NCBI GenBank assembly: GCA_038562375.1 | Contig: JBCFAY010000004.1 | Location: 113,810-177,809 of the forward strand | Length of the DNA stretch: 64,000 nucleotides | Reading direction: 5' to 3' | DNA from: JBCFAY01 sp038562375 | GTDB lineage: Bacteria; Bacillota; Clostridia; Christensenellales; CAG-138 | Part shown: piece after piece, positions 1 through 8,472 of the stretch | Position numbering within the stretch: position 1 is the stretch's first letter | Layout: each line of letters begins with the position of its first letter | Program-made: the position numbers and the translations under genes | The notes under the pieces: model-generated | What the model saw: only the letters and a program-made list of their open reading frames with translations | What the model was told of the DNA's origin: nothing | Database searches by the model: none

Positions 1-1598
1 CGCAAAAGCTGCGCAACCGACTCAGGACTGTTCTCGATATATTGCTCCAAACGCGTAAGGTTGCCGTTCTCTTGATTCTCGGTCGGAATCTCCTTGATCT
101 GGCTCGGCTTGGGCGATTCGGGCGCCGGTTCCAACGCCGCGCCGCCGGGCTCCAGAATCATCGTATCGTCCGCATAATAATCCACGCCATAACCTCCCAC
201 CGTCTCCACAGGTTTCTTTTTCCGAAGCGTCAGGATGGCGATCAGCGCCAGTATCAGCACGATAACGGCGGCGCCGATGATGATGCCCAACCGTATAATT
301 GAAGCTTTTTGCATTTCGCTGAACGTCTGCTGCTGTGCGGTAAACGCATCGGTGGCCGTATCCCCCGGTTGCTCTTGGTCCATTTGCTTGAACGGCAGCA
401 TGTCCACCGTGATGCGCTCGTCGCTTACGCCGATCGCCGTTGCGACCAGGTTCTTAACGCGCTCGGTGTAATCCTCCGTCGTCGTGGAGCTGTCGATGAT
501 CACCGAGACCGAGAGGTCCTGTATTTTTCCCTGCGCGTTCTCGATCTGCGTCCTGGTTTCGTTTAGTTCGTAATTCGTCTCCTTTGAGATCTTGCTGTAC
601 GGCGAATCTTCTCCCGTTACCGTCGGATATGTCGTGGTTCCTCCGTTTGCGTCCACCCCGGCCGAGCCGCCCGATGCATCGCCCTGCACCGTTTCGGCAA
701 GCTCCTGCATACTTACCGCCAAGCCTTCGTTGCTGCCCTCGACCGGCGGTTTAAAGACGACGGATTCGGAGGTTTGTCTGTCGAAATTCAATACGACGTT
801 CACCTGCGCAAGCACGCTGTCCTTCCCAAAAATCGGAGCAAGCAGATTCGTGACCTGTGTCTGCAATTGTTCCTGCACGGTCTGCTGCAGCTGCATCTGG
901 GTGCCGACGTTTTCCACCGTGGTATCGTCATTGATGTCATAGAGATTCATCTCACTGTCGATGACGCGCACTTCATCCACGTCAAGCCCGGGAACGCTCT
1001 TGGAGACGAGTTCCGCGATCGCGCGCACCTCCGAGTCGCCCAGCGCCGCTCCATCCTCCAGCTTGAGCATGACGGCGGCGGTAGCCGGCTTTTCATCATC
1101 GGACAGCACAAAGGAGCTCGATTCGCCAAGCGTCACGTTTACGACCGCATCCTTGACCTTGTCGAGCTGCACGATGGTTTTTCTTAGGTTTTCCTGAAGC
1201 TGGAACTGGAGATATACGCGCTTTTCCATATCGGTCGTGCCGAGGCCGGAGGCGTTCTGAAAGATATCGTAGTTATATCCGCTCGAGGGATACCCTTCCG
1301 CGGCAAGCTGCATTCGGATCGAATCCGCGTCGCCGCTTTCGACCAGTATCGTGTCGGAGCCCTGCGCCTTGGCGTCCACCGACATCTCGTTGAGCCGGGC
1401 GAGCACCTCGCCCGCATCCTCGGCATTCATGCCGGAATACAGTACCGTATAGGTTTTTTGATTCAGCAGGATCGACGCGGCAAGTATCACAGCAAAAGCA
1501 ACGACGACAAGGATAATCAGGCGTAACCTTTTTCCCTTTTCCATCTCCTGGAAGTATTTTGCGATCTTTGCGATGCTGTCCTTAAAAAAACCTGCCAT
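1..1598 (-). CDS. fliF: Flagellar M-ring protein FliF (3' end beyond window)
   Basis: About 532 residues are present and the frame is open at the left edge; the family is usually 520-560 residues, so nearly all of the protein is here. FliF oligomerises in the cytoplasmic membrane as the MS-ring, the base of the flagellar motor and export apparatus. Translation of the minus strand gives an N-terminal membrane segment (about residues 24-44), the periplasmic YscJ/FliF-type ring-building domains (LNQKTYTVLYSGM, then ELVSKSVPGL), a low-complexity Ser/Gly/Thr region, a second membrane segment (about 432-455) ending in RKKK, and the start of the FliG-binding tail. ATG at 1598 follows an AGGTGA ribosome site. 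It diverges from the flagellin gene. It begins its transcription unit here, since no flgB/flgC lies upstream. Confidence 0.9.
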   Translation of the reverse strand, partial: MAGFFKDSIAKIAKYFQEMEKGKRLRLIILVVVAFAVILAASILLNQKTYTVLYSGMNAEDAGEVLARLNEMSVDAKAQGSDTILVESGDADSIRMQLAAEGYPSSGYNYDIFQNASGLGTTDMEKRVYLQFQLQENLRKTIVQLDKVKDAVVNVTLGESSSFVLSDDEKPATAAVMLKLEDGAALGDSEVRAIAELVSKSVPGLDVDEVRVIDSEMNLYDINDDTTVENVGTQMQLQQTVQEQLQTQVTNLLAPIFGKDSVLAQVNVVLNFDRQTSESVVFKPPVEGSNEGLAVSMQELAETVQGDASGGSAGVDANGGTTTYPTVTGEDSPYSKISKETNYELNETRTQIENAQGKIQDLSVSVIIDSSTTTEDYTERVKNLVATAIGVSDERITVDMLPFKQMDQEQPGDTATDAFTAQQQTFSEMQKASIIRLGIIIGAAVIVLILALIAILTLRKKKPVETVGGYGVDYYADDTMILEPGGAALEPAPESPKPSQIKEIPTENQENGNLTRLEQYIENSPESVAQLL

Positions 1599-1697
1599 TG
1601 CTTTCACCTATCAATCATATTTTTCCCATTCGTTATCCAACGGCGGCCGTTTGCACGCAAATTGAGAGTCCATATTCTGTTTAACCCGACACAGTTT

Positions 1698-1726
1698 ATT
1701 ATAACAATTCTTCACAAAACGCGCAA
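1698..1726 (-). promoter_or_regulatory. Sigma-A-type promoter for fliF
   Basis: On the minus strand TTGCGC (1721-1726) and TATAAT (1698-1703) are separated by 17 bp. The element lies about 100 bp upstream of the fliF start, in AT-rich sequence. It fits a vegetative promoter; transcription start is inferred only. Confidence 0.55.
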
Positions 1727-1870
1727 ATTATACAATATTATGAATAGATGATATTTTATAACACAATATCGTGTAATTCAATAGTATTTATATCATACAA
1801 CCGCGGCGCTTGTCGAATAAAACAGATATGGCGCAGCGTGAAATTTTTTTGTTTCACTTGTTTTTACCGC

Positions 1871-1897
1871 TAAAGTATTCTTTCGATGTGTCGATAT
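1871..1897 (+). promoter_or_regulatory. Sigma-28 (SigD) promoter of flagellin
   Basis: TAAAGTAT (1871-1878), an 11-bp spacer and GTCGATAT (1890-1897) match the sigma-28 consensus TAAAGTTT-N11-GCCGATAA closely. It lies about 105 bp upstream of the flagellin start, leaving a long leader. The same sigma factor drives hag in Bacillus and Clostridia. Confidence 0.85.
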
Positions 1898-1942
1898 ACT
1901 TTCTTAGATGCCGGGTAAGGCACCCCGCCTGAGGCGCCGGGC

Positions 1943-1995
1943 GAGGATCCTCCGGTAAATCAACGGCAAGGACGCCGGATAATAATCAAGGAGGA
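1943..1995 (+). promoter_or_regulatory. Flagellin leader with CsrA-like GGA sites
   Basis: The untranslated leader holds GAGGATCCTC (1943-1952), then a hairpin with a 4-bp CGGC/GCCG stem (1964-1967 and 1974-1977) presenting AAGGAC in its loop, then AAGGAGG (1988-1994), which is the ribosome binding site. A GGA in a hairpin loop plus a second overlapping the Shine-Dalgarno is the layout by which CsrA represses hag in Bacillus subtilis. The CsrA role is inferred; no csrA or fliW is in the window. Confidence 0.5.
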
Positions 1996-2002
1996 AATCA
2001 CA

Positions 2003-3115
2003 ATGCGTATCAACAACAACATCATGGCCATGAACACCCACCGGCAGTATGGCATCAACAACAGCAGCGTGGCGAAATCCACCGAAAAACTCTCTTCCGG
2101 TTACCGTATCAACCGCGCGGGCGACGACGCAGCTGGCTTAGCTATTTCCGAGAAGATGCGCGCCCAGATCCGCGGCCTCGACATGGCTTCCAAGAACAGC
2201 GAAGACGCGATCTCCCTCGTGCAGACCGCTGAAGGCGCGCTTACCGAAACCCACTCCATCCTGCAGCGTATGCGCGAGCTGTCCACGCAGTCGGCTTCCG
2301 ACACCAACGACAGCACGGTCGACCGCAACGCCCTCGACGCCGAGTTCCAAGAGCTCGTCAAGGAAATCGACGACATCGCGACCAAGACCAAGTTCAACAA
2401 CATGACCCTGCTCAACGGAACGTTCGGTTCCACGACGGCCGTCACCGCAGGTTCGGCCATCCAGTCCGGCTTGCTCGGCGTAACCGACATTAAGCTGGAA
2501 GGCTTCGCGGCCGGTGCGGGCCAGACCATTTCCTTCGCGGTCAACGCGGGCACCTATACCGCTACCTTCGGCACGACCAACGTCACCGGCATCGCGGATG
2601 CGAGCGGCGCAGGCAAGCTGAACATCGACTTCGGCGGCGGCAGGAAGGCCTCCATCGAGCTCGGCGCGGCATATGCCGCCGGGAATTTCGATGGTGAGGC
2701 CATCACCTTTGACGTAAGCGCGGGCGACGCCGTCATCCAGACGGGCGCGAACGAGGGCGACACCCTCAGTTTCAGCATCGACGATATGAGCTCGTCAGGC
2801 CTGTCCCTCAGCGCTCTGAGCATCGGAACACGCGCCAACGCTTCGACGGCGATCACCGGTGTCAATGCGGCCATCAACACCGTCTCCACACAGCGCGCTT
2901 CCCTTGGTGCTTTGCAGAACCGTCTGCAGCACAAGATCAACAACCTCGATACCTCTTCCGAGAACCTGCAGGCCGCCGAAAGCCGTATCCGCGACCTCGA
3001 TATGGCAAAAGAAATGACGACCTACACCAAGAACAACATCCTCGTGCAGGCCGCGACCGCCATGTTGGCGCAGGCCAATTCCGCTCCGCAGGGCGTCCTG
3101 CAGCTGCTCCAGTAA
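2003..3115 (+). CDS. hag: Flagellin
   Basis: 370 residues. It polymerises outside the cell into the flagellar filament after export through the flagellar type III apparatus. The N-terminal D0/D1 block (MRINNNIMAMNTHRQ, then SSGYRINRAGDDAAGLAISE) and C-terminal D1/D0 block (ESRIRDLDMAKEM, ending QAPQ-type GVLQLLQ) are strongly conserved. The middle (about residues 150-285) is a short Gly/Ala/Thr-rich variable domain. No signal peptide is present, as expected. ATG at 2003 lies 8 bp after AAGGAGG. It is a single cistron bounded by a sigma-28 promoter and a GC-rich hairpin. Codon use is biased to C/G-ending codons, consistent with high expression. Confidence 0.97.
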   Translation: MRINNNIMAMNTHRQYGINNSSVAKSTEKLSSGYRINRAGDDAAGLAISEKMRAQIRGLDMASKNSEDAISLVQTAEGALTETHSILQRMRELSTQSASDTNDSTVDRNALDAEFQELVKEIDDIATKTKFNNMTLLNGTFGSTTAVTAGSAIQSGLLGVTDIKLEGFAAGAGQTISFAVNAGTYTATFGTTNVTGIADASGAGKLNIDFGGGRKASIELGAAYAAGNFDGEAITFDVSAGDAVIQTGANEGDTLSFSIDDMSSSGLSLSALSIGTRANASTAITGVNAAINTVSTQRASLGALQNRLQHKINNLDTSSENLQAAESRIRDLDMAKEMTTYTKNNILVQAATAMLAQANSAPQGVLQLLQ

Positions 3116-3152
3116 CAAGTGTAACAAAAGACAAAGCGACGAGAATAAACCC

Positions 3153-3180
3153 ACAAGGGCCGGCAAATGCCGGCCCTTGT
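3153..3180 (+). terminator. Hairpin after flagellin
   Basis: A 13-bp perfect stem (ACAAGGGCCGGCA/TGCCGGCCCTTGT, 2-nt loop) 37 bp after the flagellin stop is followed by the U-interrupted GTGTCTGTC. It is a likely intrinsic terminator, although the U tract is poor. Confidence 0.65.
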
Positions 3181-3333
3181 GTCTGTCAAAAAAAAGGCTG
3201 CGCCCTTCATTAGGTTCACCGTACCTTTGGTACGATCGACGATTCCTGACCAAGAGGTGCTACGCCGCAGGCCAGCCCTCCATACATGGGCTCCGCGCCA
3301 AACCGGGATGTTTCGGCCCATACGGATGAAATG

Positions 3334-3368
3334 AAAAAGCTGTCCGAGATTGCCTCGAACAGCTTTTT
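3334..3368 (-). terminator. Terminator of the pepP-like/efp/CD1247N genes
   Basis: AAAAAGCTGT (3334-3343) pairs with ACAGCTTTTT (3359-3368), giving an A-tract/U-tract stem-loop usable from either strand. It lies just past the stop of the minus-strand gene at 3403. The 3181-3333 stretch before it shows no convincing gene. Confidence 0.7.
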
Positions 3369-3402
3369 GCTTCATAATTCATTCACACGACGCCCCGGCC
3401 GG

Positions 3403-3792
3403 TCAATCCTCGTCCCCGCCCGGGTCGGGCGTAATGACGGGCTGATTGCAGTTCGGACAGATCAGGTCATCCGCCGATTCGAGCATCTCCTGGTCGAAAA
3501 AGATCGTCTCGTCGCAGTGCGGGCAAACGACCTCGACGAAATCATCGTCATCCTCTTCGTCTTCGTCCTCATCCTCGAACACCGCTTCGTCCAGCGCGTC
3601 CAGATCGTCGCAGATGTCCTCGATGAACTCGTTCATCTCATCGATCGCCGATTCATTGTCCTCCACGGCGTCCGCGATCGCGTCGAGCGCGTCGATGATC
3701 GCCGCAAAGAGCTTCTGCTGCGCCTCGTCCGCGATGGTCAGCCCATCGGCGAGGCCTTTTAAATAGGAAACCTTTTCTTTAATGTAGCTCAT
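3403..3792 (-). CDS. CD1247N-type protein with acidic linker and zinc ribbon
   Basis: 129 residues. The N-terminal part (MSYIKEKVSYLKGLADGL) matches the small CD1247 N-terminal family seen next to efp in Clostridia. A long Asp/Glu-rich segment (about residues 60-88) leads to a C-terminal zinc ribbon with CPHC and CPNC knuckles. Function is unknown; the ribbon suggests metal binding or docking to nucleic acid or protein. ATG at 3792 was chosen over longer in-frame options because AAAGGA stands just upstream and the longer version would run into efp. It is the last gene after efp, 34 bp away, and probably co-transcribed with it. Confidence 0.75.
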   Translation of the reverse strand: MSYIKEKVSYLKGLADGLTIADEAQQKLFAAIIDALDAIADAVEDNESAIDEMNEFIEDICDDLDALDEAVFEDEDEDEEDDDDFVEVVCPHCDETIFFDQEMLESADDLICPNCNQPVITPDPGGDED

Positions 3793-3826
3793 TCGTATCA
3801 ATCCTTTCTGATACCTTAAGAATGCG

Positions 3827-4384
3827 TCAGACGCGCTCCATATATTCGCCCGTCCGCGTATCGACGCGGATGCGGTCGCCCTGATTGACAAAAAGCGGCA
3901 CGTTGAGCTTGAATCCGGTCTCAAGCGTTGCGGGTTTGGTCGCGCCGGTCGCCGTGTCGCCCTTGAAACCGGGCTCGGTATCGGCGATCTCGAGTTCCAC
4001 GAAGTTCGGCGCTTCCACGGAGAAGGCCTTGCCCTTAAAGAACCGGATATTGACGTTTTGATTTTCAACGATGAAGTTGATCGCGTCTTCCACCTCGCTG
4101 TGGTTCAGCGGAAGCTGTTCGTAATTCTCGGTATCCATGAAGTAATAAAGCTCGCCGTCGGAATACAGATATTGCATCTGCTTGGTCTCGATATGCGCCT
4201 TAGGATACTTATCGGTCGGGTTAAAGGTGCGTTCAAGCACGGCGCCGGTCATCACGTTCTTAAGACGTGTACGCACAAATGCGGCCCCTTTTCCGGGCTT
4301 CACGTGCTGAAAATCCGAAATGGACCAAACCTGTCCATCGATCTCAACCGTTACGCCCTTTCTGAAATCACCCGCACTAATCAT
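3827..4384 (-). CDS. efp: Elongation factor P
   Basis: 185 residues, full length. EF-P binds the ribosome between the P and E sites and relieves stalling at polyproline stretches. The three-domain signature is present: an N-terminal KOW-like domain with the loop lysine (Lys32 in KPGKGAAF) that is the usual modification position, a middle domain (RTFNPTDKYPKAHIETKQ), and the C-terminal OB domain ending with the EF-P signature (GFKLNVPLFVNQGDRIRVDTRTGEY). It lies downstream of the M24 aminopeptidase with a 30-bp gap, the gene order usual in Firmicutes. Confidence 0.96.
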   Translation of the reverse strand: MISAGDFRKGVTVEIDGQVWSISDFQHVKPGKGAAFVRTRLKNVMTGAVLERTFNPTDKYPKAHIETKQMQYLYSDGELYYFMDTENYEQLPLNHSEVEDAINFIVENQNVNIRFFKGKAFSVEAPNFVELEIADTEPGFKGDTATGATKPATLETGFKLNVPLFVNQGDRIRVDTRTGEYMERV

Positions 4385-4414
4385 TGGTAGTTACCTCCAC
4401 ACGAATTTCTATGT

Positions 4415-5494
4415 TTATTCAATTATATGCAGTTCTTTGGGCACGCTCACAAGGTTCTGAAAGCCGCTCTGCGTGAGCGCGCAGCAATCCTCGATCCGAA
4501 CGCCGCCCTCTTGCGGAAGATAGATCCCCGGTTCGACGGTGATGGTCATCCCGGGCAGGAGCACATCCTCCGAGCGCGGGTTCGCGGTGGGCGCTTCGTG
4601 CACCTCGAGCCCGAAGCCGTGGCCAAGGCCATGTCCAAAGTATTCGGCGTAACCGTATTTAGCGATCGCGTCCCTCGCGCTCGCGTCAAGCTCCTTGCCG
4701 GTCATTCCCGGTTTAAGAGCGTCGAGAGCCGCCAGTTGCGCCTCCAACACGATATCGTATACGCTCCGGAGCCTTTTGGACGGCTCGCCGATAGCGATCG
4801 TGCGCGTCATATCCGAACAGTAACCGCCCACGCGGCTTCCAAAATCCAATACCACCAGGTCGCCGTGCCTGAATTTTCGGTCGGACGGCAGCGCGTGGCA
4901 TTGCGCCCCGTTTTCGCCGGAGGCGACAATCGTATCAAAGGATAAGGATTCCGCCCCGCCGCGCCTGATCAGGTACTCAAGCTCTATCGCCGCGTCGCGC
5001 TCGCACATGCCCGGCTTGATGCGCTTCAAAAGCTCCGAATACGCAAGCTCCGACACCCTCTGCGCCCGGCGGATAAGCGAGAGCTCGTCCTCCGACTTTA
5101 TGGCCCGGATTCCCTTGAGCATACCCGAGGCCGCGCGCCAGTTTACCGGGATATCGCGCCATACATGAAGCATGCTTACGGGAAGCGCCTCGTCTTCGAA
5201 GCCGGTATTGACGCATCGGAAGCGTTCAAGCTGCTGAGCGAGCGCCGCCCGCTCCATGCCCCTGCCCGCCTCGATGATTTCACAATCCGCCAAGCACTGC
5301 TGCCGCGCCTGAAGCACATAGCGAAAATCGGTGATCAGCGCGCATCCGCCCGGCGAGACGATGGTCAGCGAGTTTGAACCCGTAAAGCCGGTGAAATACC
5401 TCGTGTTTACGCGCGACGATATCACAAACGAATCGAGGGAGCTTTCCTCCCTCCCGAGCATCGCCGTAAGCAGCGCGCCGCAGCGAGCGTTCAT
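4415..5494 (-). CDS. M24-family Xaa-Pro aminopeptidase
   Basis: 359 residues, the length of the short cytoplasmic aminopeptidase P/prolidase type of Firmicutes. It removes N-terminal residues preceding proline. Residues 1-130 form the creatinase-like N-domain. The pita-bread catalytic domain follows, with all five di-metal ligands: Asp217 (LDFGS), Asp228 (CSDMTRT), His292 (GHGLGHGFGLEVHE), Glu321 (TVEPGIY) and Glu335 (RIED); His200 is the likely proton shuttle. ATG at 5494 follows AAAGGA. It is placed directly upstream of efp, a pairing that makes sense because both act on proline-containing peptides. Confidence 0.92.
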   Translation of the reverse strand: MNARCGALLTAMLGREESSLDSFVISSRVNTRYFTGFTGSNSLTIVSPGGCALITDFRYVLQARQQCLADCEIIEAGRGMERAALAQQLERFRCVNTGFEDEALPVSMLHVWRDIPVNWRAASGMLKGIRAIKSEDELSLIRRAQRVSELAYSELLKRIKPGMCERDAAIELEYLIRRGGAESLSFDTIVASGENGAQCHALPSDRKFRHGDLVVLDFGSRVGGYCSDMTRTIAIGEPSKRLRSVYDIVLEAQLAALDALKPGMTGKELDASARDAIAKYGYAEYFGHGLGHGFGLEVHEAPTANPRSEDVLLPGMTITVEPGIYLPQEGGVRIEDCCALTQSGFQNLVSVPKELHIIE

Positions 5495-5578
5495 ACCGAA
5501 TTCCTTTCAGCATGCCATGCCGAACCCTAGATCGGCGCAGTCAAACCCATATCAGATAGATTCTACCATAGACCTCCA

Positions 5579-6448
5579 CTATTCAACAAGGTTTTTCTGC
5601 CCCGTTTTGGCCGCCAGATACATTTCAAGCATGGTTTTCGCGTCCTCCGCCATCGTTCCGCGCGACTCGCAGATCACGGTAGGTTCCATATCGCGCTCAA
5701 AGAACAATTGCGCGAGCGGCTCAAACTCGGGTCCATACTGCTCGTCCACAATGCGGTGATGGCGTTTTTCCCCGCCCTTCGTGAATTCGATGCGGCTGTA
5801 GTGAACGTGGATTTTGTCCGCGCGCTCCTTTCCGATCCCGTTCTCGAGCGCGTCGAGTATTGCGGCATAGTCCTGTTTGGTCTTAATTCCACCGAGCGAG
5901 CGGCTGTGCAGATGTCCAAAATCGATCGTCGGGATCAGACGATCGTCGAGACTGCACAGCTCGATGATCTCCTCAAGGCTCCCGAGCTGATTGAGCTTGC
6001 CCATCGTTTCGGGGCAAAGCGCGATGTCCCCATACCCCGCCTCATCGACCGCCGCGATGATCCGCATCAGCAGCGATTGGGCGTTAACGAGTGAATCCCT
6101 TCGATTTTCTCCTGTGGAACCGGGATGAAATACCGCGCGCGTCGCGCCCAGCGCTTTCGCTGCGCGCAGGGAGTCAAGAAAGTATCCGAAATTCTTTTGC
6201 CGCTTTTCCTCTTCGTCCGCCGTGAGATTGATGAAGTAGGGCATGTGCACGCTCAGGCGGATGTCGTATCGATCCGCCTCAAGGCCGATCCGCCTGCCGA
6301 GATCCTGCTTCAGGCGCACGCCCCTTCCGAAGGAGTACTCGAACGCGTTTAGGCCCATTTCGCTCAGCCACTTGGGCATCTGTACCGTTGACTTATATCC
6401 TTGCTCGTAGAATATGTCGCTATTTCCCGATGGGCCAAATCTTATCAT
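5579..6448 (-). CDS. Endonuclease IV-like TIM-barrel protein
   Basis: 289 residues of the AP-endonuclease-2/xylose-isomerase-like superfamily. Motifs typical of endonuclease IV metal ligands are visible: SVHMPYFINLT, VFHPGS, CPETMGK, TIDFGHLHSR, IHVHYS and a terminal ICESRG. This suggests a three-metal centre and apurinic-site endonuclease or related DNA-repair activity; a sugar-phosphate isomerase role cannot be excluded from sequence alone. Its start overlaps the 3' end of sigK by 29 bp, so it is likely translated from the sigK message and may be expressed late in the sporulation mother cell. Confidence 0.75.
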   Translation of the reverse strand: MIRFGPSGNSDIFYEQGYKSTVQMPKWLSEMGLNAFEYSFGRGVRLKQDLGRRIGLEADRYDIRLSVHMPYFINLTADEEEKRQKNFGYFLDSLRAAKALGATRAVFHPGSTGENRRDSLVNAQSLLMRIIAAVDEAGYGDIALCPETMGKLNQLGSLEEIIELCSLDDRLIPTIDFGHLHSRSLGGIKTKQDYAAILDALENGIGKERADKIHVHYSRIEFTKGGEKRHHRIVDEQYGPEFEPLAQLFFERDMEPTVICESRGTMAEDAKTMLEMYLAAKTGQKNLVE

Positions 6449-7157
6449 CCCTGTTTTTTACTCCTTTGTCGGCGTCGTCGAACTCCCGGTTCAGCTTATT
6501 GAGCGCTTTTTTCTCGATGCGCGAGACATACGACCTTGAAATTCCCAGAAGCTTTGCGATCTCGCGCTGGGCCATGCACCTTCCGCCCATGATGCCGTAC
6601 CGTAGCTCGACCACAAGGCGCTCCCTGTCCGTAAGCGCGGCGGCGATGATTTTCCTGAGCTGCTCCGAGGCGATGCGGATCTCCACATCGTTTTGCACCT
6701 GCTCCGGGTCGGAGCCCAATACGTCGGAGAGCGAAACCGCGTTCCCGTCGCGATCCGTGCCGATCGGATCGTGCAGCGATACTTCCCCCTGCTGCTTTTT
6801 CTCGGTTCGGATCGACATCAGTATCTCGTTTTCGATGCAGCGCGCGGCATACGTCGCGAGGGCCGTGCCTTTGTTCTTATTATAAGTCGATACCGCTTTT
6901 ATCAACCCGATCGTGCCGATGGAAATTACGTCGTCGGCGTCGCGCCCGGCGGCGGTATATTTTTTCGCGATATACGCCACGAGCCGGAGGTTGTGTTCGA
7001 TCAGCTTGCACCGCGCCGTTTCGTCTCCCTTTGCGTATTTTTCCAGGCATTCGGCTTCCTCCTGGGGGCTGAGCGGCTCCGGAAACGATATGTTGGTGTT
7101 GACGTACGCCGCAAAGAAGAACAGGTCCTTAAAAAATTGCCACGCTAAATCCAGCAT
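6420..7157 (-). CDS. sigK: Mother-cell sporulation sigma factor SigK
   Basis: 245 residues. SigK directs late mother-cell transcription during endospore formation. The protein begins with a hydrophobic pro-sequence (MLDLAWQFFKDLFFFA) ahead of YVNTNISFPEPLS, matching the Bacillus pro-sigma-K cleavage region, then sigma-70 region 2 (LIEHNLRLVAYIAKKY, ISIGTIGLIKAV, LATYAARCIENEILM) and region 4 (LTDRERLVVELRYG ... QREIAKLLGISRSYVSRIEKKAL). The reading frame is continuous, so no skin element interrupts it. ATG at 7157 follows GGAGG with an 8-bp spacer, favouring it over an ATG five codons earlier. Confidence 0.93.
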   Translation of the reverse strand: MLDLAWQFFKDLFFFAAYVNTNISFPEPLSPQEEAECLEKYAKGDETARCKLIEHNLRLVAYIAKKYTAAGRDADDVISIGTIGLIKAVSTYNKNKGTALATYAARCIENEILMSIRTEKKQQGEVSLHDPIGTDRDGNAVSLSDVLGSDPEQVQNDVEIRIASEQLRKIIAAALTDRERLVVELRYGIMGGRCMAQREIAKLLGISRSYVSRIEKKALNKLNREFDDADKGVKNRDDKIWPIGK

Positions 7158-7218
7158 CTGATACGCCTCCATTCCGGTGTATCAGAATATGCCGTTCAGC
7201 CGAAAAACTTGTATGTCC

Positions 7219-8466
7219 CTATCCTATTTCTTTGCGAAGCATATCGAGGGGCTTTAGCTTTTGATCGGTATCGATCCAGACAAGCTGCTTCGGGTGCGGC
7301 GCGCACGAGAGCGGATTATCCTCGGGATCGCGCAGATTGTGAGCGGTTAGGCTCCGCCCGATATCGCCCGGGGAGAGAATTTCAAGCCGGTCCCCGTCGA
7401 AGAAGCGGTTCCTCTGCTCAAGGAGCGCGCGTCCATGCGCTTGGTCGACTTGCCTGACGATGGCCGTAAGCTCCCATCGCTGGATGTAGCTCGCAGACTC
7501 CGTCGCCTGAAGCGGGCTGCCGGAACCCACGGCAAAGCCCGTCGTATAAGGGCGGTGGCTGCAGGTTTCAAGTTCCCGCGCGATCGCGGGATCGAGCGCA
7601 AAGCGCTCGCTTTTCTCCTGCGCGCGGGCAAAGGCGTCCAGCGCCATGCGGTAGGCGTTCACCGCCGTCGCTACGTAATAGACGGATTTCATCCTGCCCT
7701 CGATCTTGAGGCTCCTTACGCCCGCAGCGATGATCCCGGGCAGGTATTCGATCAGGTTGAGGTCCTTGGAGTTGAGCACAAAAGTGCCCCGCCCGTCCTC
7801 CTCAAGGCGATAGGGAGCGTCCTTGCTGCCCGCTTCGCGCATCTCATAGCCCCAGCGGCAGGGCTGAACGCATTCGCCCTTGTTGGAATCCCTGCCCGAG
7901 AGGTAATTGCTTAGCACACAGCGGCCCGAGTACGCGATGCACATCGCGCCGTGCACGAACATCTCAAGTTCGAGTTCGGGCGGCACCTGTTCGCGCAGCC
8001 GCCGTATTTCGTCGATGCTGAGCTCCCGCGCCAATACGACGCGGCGAACGCCTTGCTCGTACCAGAAGCGCGCCGCCTCGCTGTTGAGGGTATTGGCCTG
8101 CGTGCTAAGGTGCAGCTCCATCCCCGGCGCGAGCCGCTTTGCGCGCGCGATCACGCCGGGATCGGTGACGATCAGCGCGTCGGCTCCCGCCTCGCACGAG
8201 GCGAGTATCACCTCGTCGGCCTCCGTTAGCTGCGCGTCCCGGGCGAACGCGTTGCACGCGACATAAAGCCGCTTGCCATGGGAGTGGACAAAGCGGCATG
8301 CGTCTTTTAGCGTATCGTTTGTGAAATTATCGGCGAGATTCCTAAGGCTCATCTTGGGCAGGCCGACGTAGACCGCGTCTGCTCCGAAATGAACCGCGGC
8401 CTCGAGCCGCTCCCGATTTCCTGCCGGAGCCAGAAGCTCCGGCAGGGTGGCCCCGTTCGACGTCAC
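7219..8466 (-). CDS. trhP: U32 family protein, TrhP-type (tRNA U34 hydroxylation)
   Basis: 415 residues. U32 proteins of this length (TrhP) make 5-hydroxyuridine at tRNA wobble position 34; older annotations call them collagenase-like peptidases. The U32 signature is exact (EMFVHGAMCIAYSGRCVLSNYLSG, written here with the conserved Cys pair), followed by GECVQPCRW and SLKIEGRMKSVYYVA. These Cys residues are proposed iron-sulfur ligands in the family. The start is GTG at 8466, 7 bp after the mltG stop, with GGAG inside the mltG tail. The gene belongs to the ylbF-mltG unit and is probably translationally coupled to it. Confidence 0.85.
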   Translation of the reverse strand: MTSNGATLPELLAPAGNRERLEAAVHFGADAVYVGLPKMSLRNLADNFTNDTLKDACRFVHSHGKRLYVACNAFARDAQLTEADEVILASCEAGADALIVTDPGVIARAKRLAPGMELHLSTQANTLNSEAARFWYEQGVRRVVLARELSIDEIRRLREQVPPELELEMFVHGAMCIAYSGRCVLSNYLSGRDSNKGECVQPCRWGYEMREAGSKDAPYRLEEDGRGTFVLNSKDLNLIEYLPGIIAAGVRSLKIEGRMKSVYYVATAVNAYRMALDAFARAQEKSERFALDPAIARELETCSHRPYTTGFAVGSGSPLQATESASYIQRWELTAIVRQVDQAHGRALLEQRNRFFDGDRLEILSPGDIGRSLTAHNLRDPEDNPLSCAPHPKQLVWIDTDQKLKPLDMLRKEIG

Positions 8467-8472
8467 TTACAA

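Noticed and set aside
42..1187. Several plus-strand open frames of 60-137 codons
   Set aside because: They are antisense to fliF, whose frame runs unbroken through the window edge with clear homology.
2795..3375. Minus-strand frames of 65-152 codons overlapping the flagellin end
   Set aside because: They overlap flagellin and its terminator, have no ribosome site and low-complexity composition.
6420..7157. skin-type interruption of sigK
   Set aside because: The frame is continuous from pro-sequence through region 4, so there is no intervening element.
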